Part shown: positions 1 to 4,941 of the stretch, one piece after another
How the letters are laid out: the number at the start of each line of letters is the position of its first letter
Position numbering within the stretch: position 1 is the stretch's first letter
From: Gammaproteobacteria bacterium
Lineage (GTDB): Bacteria; Pseudomonadota; Gammaproteobacteria; Steroidobacterales; Steroidobacteraceae
DNA length: 5,809 nt
Reading direction: 5' to 3'
Assembly (NCBI GenBank): GCA_030040235.1
Contig: JASHUC010000037.1
Span: 1-5,809, forward strand
Notes under the pieces: generated by a model
Told to the model about the DNA's origin: nothing
Databases searched by the model: none
What the model saw: the letters and a program-made list of their open reading frames with translations, nothing else
Program-made: the position numbers and the translations under genes

Positions 1-340
1 GAAATGCGGTCGTCGCGCGGCCCTCGGTGGAGCGCACCCCGTTCGGACCGTCGGAGAAATTGAGTGCCGGGATCCCGAGCCGCGCAATCGGCTCGGTCGC
101 GTACGCGCTCCCACCCGAGAGCAGTGCGACCTTCTCGGCCGGCGTCAACCGCCTGAGAAGATCCTCGACGCGGTCCTCGAGCGCGGCATGAGGATCCTCG
201 TAAAGCGGGCGCGAGGCCGCATCGCTGCGCGCCGCCGTGTTTGAGTCCGATGCGTGACCGGGATTGAGGCCGGCGGCGAGTGCGGCCGCGAGGGCGCAGC
301 ATACGCTCATGAAGCTCCGCCCCGCGGCCCCGCGGCGCAT
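1..340 (-). CDS. GH3 family beta-glucosidase, secreted, N-terminal part (3' end beyond the window)
   Basis: Only the first 113 codons are visible. The preferred start (ATG at 340-338) gives an Arg-rich n-region (MRRGAAGR), a hydrophobic stretch at about residues 11-24 and a likely cleavage after GHA at residue 30, so the enzyme should be exported. The mature part has the usual GH3 opening: a D-P-related segment near 49-50, a helix with LTPAEKVALLSG (65-76), then SDGPNGVR at 96-103. In characterised GH3 enzymes the Asp of the DGP motif (here D97) binds the sugar in subsite -1. The nucleophile Asp lies outside the window. GH3 enzymes hydrolyse terminal beta-glycosides with retention. The start overlaps the esterase stop (TGATG), with a weak GAAGG 10 nt upstream. 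A second in-frame ATG at 310 has GGAG only 4 nt upstream but would remove the charged n-region. Family call is firm; exact substrate (glucoside, xyloside or other) is open. Confidence 0.87.
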   Translation of the reverse strand, partial: MRRGAAGRSFMSVCCALAAALAAGLNPGHASDSNTAARSDAASRPLYEDPHAALEDRVEDLLRRLTPAEKVALLSGGSAYATEPIARLGIPALNFSDGPNGVRSTEGRATTAF

Positions 341-1842
341 CAGCGCAAGACCTTCGTGATGGAAGCGCCATGCGGCGCGGCGCGCTCGCCACTCTCGTTG
401 GCGCGCTCGGCGAGGTCGAGGCGCCCCTTCCACGGATCAGGGCCAGCCACCGGGCCGCGTGCGGTGAAATTCATGATGAGGTCGGTTCGCTCCTCGTAGG
501 CGGGCCAGGCCGGCTCGCCTTGCACCTCCGGCCGGCCGCTGCGCGCAAAGGCGACCCAGTAGCGATGCACGGTGCGCGCGATGGCTCGGTCCGCGGGCCT
601 CAGATCCTTCCCGTAGTGCGCAGCGACTGTGTCGAAGACGAATGGGATCTCGGAGGCGTGCGGTGCGCCCTCGAGCGTCGCGCGAAGCGATTCGGCCACG
701 TAGGAAAAACGAAACTCGTACACCGGCTGCCCGCGCGCCGCGAGCAACCGAGCGATCGCCCTGGCGGGCTCGACCATTCTCTGATCTCCTCCGAGGTCCA
801 TGCTGTTGGCGCCGATCATCACGGGCACTCGAGCGCCCTCGCCTCGAGCGTAAAGATCCGTCGCAGCGCCGAGGAACAGCTTGCCATCGAGGATCGGGCC
901 GCCGGCATAGGTCACATCGGCAGCCATCGTCGCCATATTGAGGCCGCTCGCGAGCTCGCCGGCGGGAATCGCGCGTAGCTGCGCAAGCGCTTCGGGACCC
1001 TCTCCCTCGATACCGAAGCGTCGAGCGAGAGCGACGCCGATCGCTTCGGCGGAGTTCACGCCGGAGAGGGGCCGCATCCTGAAGAGCTCGGGCCGGCCTC
1101 CTCCCGACTCGATAATCGCCTTCTGAAACAGTCCGCGAGAGAGTGAGCTCGTGAGCAGTGCGTGCACCGACAGGCCGCCGGCCGACTCGCCGAAGACGGT
1201 GACGTTCTTCGAGTTCCCGCCGAATGCGACGATGTTCCGTCGCACCCACTCGAGCGCGGCGATCTGATCCATGAAGGCGTAGTTGCCGAGAAGCCCCGCG
1301 TGCTGCTCGGCGCTCAGCGCCGGGTGCGCGAAGAAGCCGAAGTTGCCGAGCCGATAATTGAAGCTGACGAGCACGATGCCGTCGCGCGCAAACGCGCTGC
1401 CGTCGTACACCGCCGGGGACGTGCCGCCATTGACGAACCCGCCGCCGTAGATCCACACCATGACGGGAAGCGGGCGCGCGGATCGGCGCGCAGGCCGCCA
1501 GACATTGAGGTACAGGCAGTCCTCGGAGCGTGTACCGCGCAGCGGTGCCGCATCGCCGGGGAACGGCAACTGCATGCAGTCGGGCGCGTAGCTCACCGCG
1601 CTACGCACTCCCGACCAGCTCGCAACCGGCTGTGGCGGCCGCCAGCGCAGCGCGCCGACCGGCGGTGCCGCGAAGGGGATTCCCCTGAACGAGAGCACGC
1701 CCTCGTGCACGGCGCCGCGCACGATCCCGCCCTCGACCTGAACCTGGGCTTCACCGGCCTGCGCCATTTCCGTTCCGACCATACCCCATGCTGCCACGGC
1801 CGTGATCCAGAGGAGATATCGCGCGCATACACCCGCTTGCAT
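340..1842 (-). CDS. Secreted type-B carboxylesterase (alpha/beta hydrolase)
   Basis: A complete 500-residue esterase that hydrolyses carboxylic esters, probably in the periplasm or outside. The signal peptide covers residues 1-29 (hydrophobic core YLLWITAVAAW, cleavage after AQA). Type-B hallmarks occur in order: SFRGIPFAAPP (51-61), C89 and C109 as the usual N-terminal disulfide pair, EDCLYLNVW (107-115), oxyanion-hole YGGG (132-135), and nucleophile elbow GESAGG with Ser220. G-x-P-H-A-S-E at 392-398 supplies the catalytic His395. The acid position, normally Glu in an N-x-D-E-G context, reads NSMD, so Asp349 is the likely acid. Acid to His is only 46 residues, shorter than in well-studied relatives. 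A 20-residue tail rich in polar residues follows the usual C-terminal DPWKGRLDL segment. The start at 1842 is chosen because the next Met (residue 21) would lose the signal peptide, although the ribosome site is weak. It is coupled to the GH3 gene downstream, suggesting that ester groups on glycosides are the target; that is inference. Confidence 0.92.
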   Translation of the reverse strand: MQAGVCARYLLWITAVAAWGMVGTEMAQAGEAQVQVEGGIVRGAVHEGVLSFRGIPFAAPPVGALRWRPPQPVASWSGVRSAVSYAPDCMQLPFPGDAAPLRGTRSEDCLYLNVWRPARRSARPLPVMVWIYGGGFVNGGTSPAVYDGSAFARDGIVLVSFNYRLGNFGFFAHPALSAEQHAGLLGNYAFMDQIAALEWVRRNIVAFGGNSKNVTVFGESAGGLSVHALLTSSLSRGLFQKAIIESGGGRPELFRMRPLSGVNSAEAIGVALARRFGIEGEGPEALAQLRAIPAGELASGLNMATMAADVTYAGGPILDGKLFLGAATDLYARGEGARVPVMIGANSMDLGGDQRMVEPARAIARLLAARGQPVYEFRFSYVAESLRATLEGAPHASEIPFVFDTVAAHYGKDLRPADRAIARTVHRYWVAFARSGRPEVQGEPAWPAYEERTDLIMNFTARGPVAGPDPWKGRLDLAERANESGERAAPHGASITKVLR

Positions 1843-1885
1843 CGCCCGCAGCGTATCGGCGCGCGTTCGTTCGCGTCAATCGTTG

Positions 1886-1903
1886 GGTCCCCTGCGGGGG
1901 ACC
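1886..1903. repeat. Perfect inverted repeat, possible operator
   Basis: The sequence GGTCCCC-TGCG-GGGGACC has two exact 7-bp arms (1886-1892 and 1897-1903) around a 4-nt loop. It sits between the two candidate divergent promoters, just upstream of the TGCTAAACT element. It could be a dimer-binding operator or a hairpin. It is not a convincing terminator for either direction because no gene ends nearby and there is no T-tract. Confidence 0.5.
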
Positions 1904-1948
1904 GCAGCCTGCGCTCGACTGCTAAACTCGGGCGGTGGAAATTTGCCG

Positions 1949-1956
1949 TAAGGAGG
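1949..1956 (+). promoter_or_regulatory. Strong ribosome binding site that sets the start at 1965
   Basis: TAAGGAGG lies 8 nt before the ATG at 1965 and is a near-perfect Shine-Dalgarno sequence. It falls inside the extra ten codons that a GTG start at 1935 would add. It therefore argues that translation begins at 1965, where the encoded signal peptide also begins. Confidence 0.85.
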
Positions 1957-1964
1957 GGGAAGCG

Positions 1965-2714
1965 ATGCTCAGGCGGTATCTCACGATCCTGTCTATCGCG
2001 GCGCTCGGGTGGGCAAGTGCCGCCGCCGGCAGCGCCGCTACTGCGCACCCGGACTTCTCCGGGATCTGGGGGGGATACGCCGGACCAGGGCAACCCTCGA
2101 TCCGCGCGCTGCGCGCCCACAAGAACTTCCCGTTCACCCCGCAGGGCAAACGCAAGGTGGACGGCTACATCGCGCTCGTCACGCCGACCGACGATACTCC
2201 CGGCAAGTTCTGCCTCGGGTACGGGATGCCGGAGTCGATGCTGTTCTCGGGCGGCTACCCCATGGAGATCGTGCAGCGCCGCGATGAGATCGTGATCCTT
2301 TACGAGGCGCAGGCCGAGCTGCGGCACGTGTACCTCGGCGACAGGATCATCGCACCCGGTGATCGGATCCCGGATCGCGACGGCTACTCGACGGGTCGTT
2401 GGGAGGGTGACACGCTCGTCGTTGCGACCTCCTCGCTCAAGGAACAGGAAGACAACGCCTACCCCCACAGCGCTCAGGCGCGCATCGTCGAGCGTTACCA
2501 CCTCACGCACGATGCGAAGGGCGGGAGGATTCTCGAGGACGACTGGACCCTCACGGATCCGGATTTCTACACTCGACCGGTCTCGGGGGTGAAGAAATGG
2601 ACGTTCGAGCCCAAGGGAATTCTACTGCCCTACGAGTGCGACGAGGAGTACTGGCTCGATCACCTCGATGCTCTCGAGAAGAAGAAGGGCGGAAACCTGC
2701 CGGCAGTTTATTGA
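1965..2714 (+). CDS. Secreted protein of unknown function with N-terminal DFSGIW motif
   Basis: A 249-residue protein. Residues 1-27 form a clear Sec signal (MLRRYLTILSIAALGW, then Ala/Ser-rich, likely cleavage after SAATA). The mature protein starts with HPDFSGIW (28-35). It then shows FTPQGKRKVDGY (57-68), a C-x-x-x-G-M-P segment (83-89), YPMEIVQ and IVILYEA (98-115), GRWEGDTLVV (144-153), IVERYHL and, near the end, PYEC (222-225). I recognise this ordered set as a widespread proteobacterial and acidobacterial secreted family with no established activity; it is probably mostly beta-stranded. C83 and C225 could form a disulfide. I can assign no reaction. It is transcribed divergently from the esterase and converges on the SnoaL-repeat gene, so no operon partner shows its role. 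A longer form from GTG at 1935 would bury the signal peptide and is disfavoured. Confidence 0.83.
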   Translation: MLRRYLTILSIAALGWASAAAGSAATAHPDFSGIWGGYAGPGQPSIRALRAHKNFPFTPQGKRKVDGYIALVTPTDDTPGKFCLGYGMPESMLFSGGYPMEIVQRRDEIVILYEAQAELRHVYLGDRIIAPGDRIPDRDGYSTGRWEGDTLVVATSSLKEQEDNAYPHSAQARIVERYHLTHDAKGGRILEDDWTLTDPDFYTRPVSGVKKWTFEPKGILLPYECDEEYWLDHLDALEKKKGGNLPAVY

Positions 2715-2780
2715 CGGCGCACCCGGGCCCCGGGCCTCGCGCGTTGCCCGCGGTGCGTGCGTTCGAGCGAACCGCTCGCG
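2715..2780. terminator. Convergent intergenic region with GC-rich hairpins, possible bidirectional terminator
   Basis: The two genes end 66 bp apart, facing each other. The gap holds a short GC hairpin (CCCGG-GCC-CCGGG at 2722-2734) and a second one (CGAGCG-AAC-CGCTCG at 2764-2778). Neither is followed by a run of T in either direction, so a classic intrinsic terminator is not proven. Rho-dependent termination, or stem-only termination in a GC-rich genome, would also fit. Confidence 0.3.
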
Positions 2781-4919
2781 CTACTTGCCCGTCACCGGAT
2801 TGCGGTAATCGTAGGGCGGGATGAACGTTGCGGGATAGGTCTCGTATCTCACCGTCGGCGCACGATCCGGCGGGAGATCCTTCTCCGGGTGCGTGTTCGG
2901 CACCGCGGCCCGGGCCCAGCCTTCGGCGTACGGCGTGTACATGCGAAAGTAGCCGTGCAGAACCTTGATCTTCCACACGCCGTTTTGTTTCACGTACTCG
3001 TTCTCGTACGTGCCCTCGCCCCAGCGCGCGCTCTTCTGATACTCACCGACCTCGGCGAGGAATCGCCACCGGCCCTTTGCCGTCGTACCGTCGGGCGCAA
3101 CGGTGATGATGGGCTCGAGCTGCATGTGGTTCATGAGAAGACCGTGCACCAGCCCCTTCGGCGCGAGCCAGGTGAGGTATTGCAGAATGCGAGGCTTGCC
3201 GACGAACACGCCTCGCCCGCCGATCTCGAGCGTCGCATCGTCGGCGAAGAGGTCCGCCGTCTCCTTCCACAGGGTCTTGTCGACGAAGTAGCCGTAGGCT
3301 CGCTGCAGATTCTCGATGGCGCGCTCGTCTTCGAGCCGCGAGATCTGCCGCTCGACGCGCTGTAGTCGCGCGCGCACCTCGGGGAGCGTCTGTGCCGCGG
3401 TGTCCTCGCCCGGCGCAGTCGCAGGCCCGGGCTCCAGGGGAGCGCCGGCGCCCGCCGGCGAGCCCGGCGTGTCGTTGGCGGATTCGGCATTCGCCTGGGC
3501 CTGCGGGTTCGGCCTCACTCGCAGGTTCGCCGGAATCTCGATCGGTGCCCCCGTCACCGGGTGCGGATAGTCGAACGGGGGAACGTACTCACCCGGATAA
3601 GTATCGTAGAGGACACTCGGAGGAAGGTCGGGCGGGATCTGCTGGCTCTCGCCGGGCGCGCCTCCCAGGCCGCTTTCCCAGCCCTTGTCGTAGCTCGCGA
3701 AGAATCCGGTGTAGATGTGATCCTTCGCGATCATCCAGACCCCGTTCCGCTTCACGTACTCGTTCTCGTAGACCCCGTCGCCCCACATCCCGAGGCGGCC
3801 GTAGGTCCCGAGCTCGCTCAGCGCGCGAGTTCGGCTCCAGGCCCGCGTGCCGTCGGCCGAGACGTGAATCACCGGTTGGAGCTGGATGTGGTTGTGCAGG
3901 TAGCCCCTCGAGATGTGGAGCGGTCCGAACAGCTCGAGCGCGCGACGAATGCTCTTTCTGCCGACGTAGATCCCGCGCAGCGAGATCTCCATCGTGCCGT
4001 CCTCGGCAAAGATGTCTGCGAGCTGATCCCACTCCCGCTTGTCGAGGTAGTAGCCGTAGATCGCGATGAGATTCTCGATCTGATCCGCATCCTCTACCCG
4101 TGCGATGCGCTGCTCGAGCTGCGCGACCGTCGCCTCGGGCCCCGAGCGCCTCTGCGCGGAGCTCGTGGCGCTTGCGAGGCTCGATCGCGGACCGGTGACC
4201 GGGTTCTCGAAGTGGTACGGCGGCAGATACACGCCGGGCCAGGTCTCATAGCGCTCGGTGGGCGGGCGGTCCGGGGGCAGCCTCTTCGAGACGTAGATGC
4301 CACCGTTCACATCCTTGTTCTTGGCCCAGCCTCCGGCGTAAGGAACCATGAAGGTTTGATACCAGTGCGCCTTCTGGATCTTCCATACGCCATTTTCCTT
4401 GACGTAGTCGTTCTCCCAGGGCCCCTCGCCCCAGAGCGCATCCCGGTGATACTCGCCCGCCATGATGAACTCGAGCCAGCGACCCTTGGCGGTTCGACCG
4501 TCCGGCGCCACGTCGATCTCCGGTTGCAGCATCAAATGCTCGTTGAGCTCGCCTCGCCTCAAGCCCTCCCGCCCTCCACCGAGGGCATGCAGGTACTGCC
4601 GGATGCGCTCCTTGCCCAGGTAGACCCCGTCGAGCCCGTTCTCGATCGAGCCGTCGGCGGCGAAGAGGTCCGCCATCTGATCCCACTGGGCCGCATCGAA
4701 GTAGTAGCCATAGGCGCGCTGCAGGCGCTTGATCTCGCTCACGTCCTCGGCGCGAGCCGCCTGCCCCTCGAGTTGCGCGATTTGCGCATCGAGCGCGGCG
4801 CTCCGATCCGCCGTGCTGGGCGCGGAGGCGGGCGCCGGTCCGGGCGTGGTGCTGCTGCCGCAGCCCGTTGCGAAGAGTGTCGCGGCGAGCGCCCAGCCTG
4901 CTAATGGACGAGTCGACAT
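2781..4919 (-). CDS. Lipoprotein with three tandem SnoaL/NTF2-like domains
   Basis: A 712-residue protein beginning with a lipoprotein signal: hydrophobic WALAATLFATG, then Cys20 as the lipid-bearing residue. Gly at +2 argues against inner-membrane retention, so an outer-membrane location is likely. After a Ser/Pro/Ala linker come three SnoaL_4-like repeats, at about 43-243, 265-457 and 519-711. Each opens with a heptad-like helix, then YGY(Y/F)xD, LFAxD or similar, a His before a Q-(L/E)-Q/E-P-x-I strand, YVKxNGVWxI, and a C-terminal P-P-x-x-Y-P-V-T-G-type tail. The Asp (75, 293, 547) and His (128, 344, 598) match the catalytic pair of dehydratases such as BaiE and LinA. Linker 458-512 is Pro/Ala/Gly-rich. 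The start has GAGGGG 6 nt upstream, and the stop of the dehydrogenase gene is 22 bp away, so the two are probably one transcript. A dehydratase, isomerase or binding role is possible; the substrate is unknown. Confidence 0.87.
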   Translation of the reverse strand: MSTRPLAGWALAATLFATGCGSSTTPGPAPASAPSTADRSAALDAQIAQLEGQAARAEDVSEIKRLQRAYGYYFDAAQWDQMADLFAADGSIENGLDGVYLGKERIRQYLHALGGGREGLRRGELNEHLMLQPEIDVAPDGRTAKGRWLEFIMAGEYHRDALWGEGPWENDYVKENGVWKIQKAHWYQTFMVPYAGGWAKNKDVNGGIYVSKRLPPDRPPTERYETWPGVYLPPYHFENPVTGPRSSLASATSSAQRRSGPEATVAQLEQRIARVEDADQIENLIAIYGYYLDKREWDQLADIFAEDGTMEISLRGIYVGRKSIRRALELFGPLHISRGYLHNHIQLQPVIHVSADGTRAWSRTRALSELGTYGRLGMWGDGVYENEYVKRNGVWMIAKDHIYTGFFASYDKGWESGLGGAPGESQQIPPDLPPSVLYDTYPGEYVPPFDYPHPVTGAPIEIPANLRVRPNPQAQANAESANDTPGSPAGAGAPLEPGPATAPGEDTAAQTLPEVRARLQRVERQISRLEDERAIENLQRAYGYFVDKTLWKETADLFADDATLEIGGRGVFVGKPRILQYLTWLAPKGLVHGLLMNHMQLEPIITVAPDGTTAKGRWRFLAEVGEYQKSARWGEGTYENEYVKQNGVWKIKVLHGYFRMYTPYAEGWARAAVPNTHPEKDLPPDRAPTVRYETYPATFIPPYDYRNPVTGK
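2787..3365 (-). repeat. SnoaL-like repeat 3 of the lipoprotein
   Basis: Encodes residues 519-711. The Asp547-Trp551 pair and His598 are present. The central segment 608-670 matches repeat 1 at 37 of 63 positions and repeat 2 at 30 of 63 (hand count, no gaps). The first strand differs from the others in reading WKETADLFADDATLE instead of a WDQ form. Confidence 0.8.
3549..4127 (-). repeat. SnoaL-like repeat 2 of the lipoprotein
   Basis: Encodes residues 265-457. Asp293, Trp297 and His344 are kept. The strand that reads TAKGRW in repeats 1 and 3 is changed here to RAWSRT (358-363), making this the most divergent copy in that core strand. A 20-bp stretch (3751-3770) is identical to 2989-3008 in repeat 3 and codes for the E-N-E-Y-V-K region. 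Confidence 0.8.
4191..4793 (-). repeat. SnoaL-like repeat 1 of the lipoprotein
   Basis: Encodes residues 43-243. Asp75, Trp79 and His128 are kept. It is slightly longer than the other copies, with an insertion-like GGGREGLRRG loop (114-123) before the His strand. The tail reads YETWPGVYLPPYHFENPVTG (224-243), closely matching the ends of the other repeats. Confidence 0.8.
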
Positions 4920-4925
4920 GAAGGT

Positions 4926-4931
4926 CCCCTC
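4926..4931 (-). promoter_or_regulatory. Ribosome binding site of the triple-SnoaL gene
   Basis: On the minus strand GAGGGG lies 6 nt before the ATG at 4919. It sits inside the 22-bp gap after the dehydrogenase stop codon, leaving little room for a separate promoter. This supports co-transcription. Confidence 0.65.
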
Positions 4932-4941
4932 GGATTTCTAT

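Larger units (their letters stand above)
1843..1964. promoter_or_regulatory. Divergent intergenic promoter region
   Basis: These 122 bp separate the minus-strand esterase from the plus-strand DFSGIW-motif gene, so both promoters must lie here or overlap it. A minus-strand candidate is TTGACG (plus positions 1874-1879) with a poor -10, TACGCT (1850-1855), at 18-bp spacing. It would start transcription almost at the esterase ATG. A plus-strand candidate is an extended -10, TGCTAAACT at 1920-1928, without a good -35. A perfect inverted repeat lies between the two. The promoter elements are weak matches to sigma-70 consensus and are offered as candidates only. Confidence 0.45.

Noticed and set aside
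254..978. Small plus-strand open frames over the esterase 3' end (254-499, 370-978)
   Set aside because: They overlap well-supported minus-strand genes, have Arg/Ala/Gly-rich products typical of shadow frames, and show no domain motif.
1935..1964. GTG start adding ten residues to the DFSGIW-motif protein
   Set aside because: The added codons contain the Shine-Dalgarno sequence for the ATG at 1965 and would put charged residues before the signal peptide.
1162..2295. Plus-strand open frame of 377 codons across the esterase, the intergenic region and the next gene
   Set aside because: Codon-aligned antisense of the esterase that then runs out of frame through the DFSGIW gene. The product is Arg-rich and low in recognisable motifs, as expected for a shadow in GC-rich DNA.
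1593..2510. Minus-strand open frame of 305 codons opposite the DFSGIW-motif gene
   Set aside because: Codon-aligned antisense of the plus-strand gene. The plus frame has a strong ribosome site, a signal peptide and family motifs; the minus frame has none.
3561..4904. Long plus-strand open frame of 447 codons opposite the SnoaL-repeat gene
   Set aside because: Its codons lie exactly opposite the codons of the real gene, so it stays open simply because the sense gene rarely uses TTA, CTA or TCA codons. It lacks domain motifs, and the sense frame has a lipoprotein signal and three conserved repeats.
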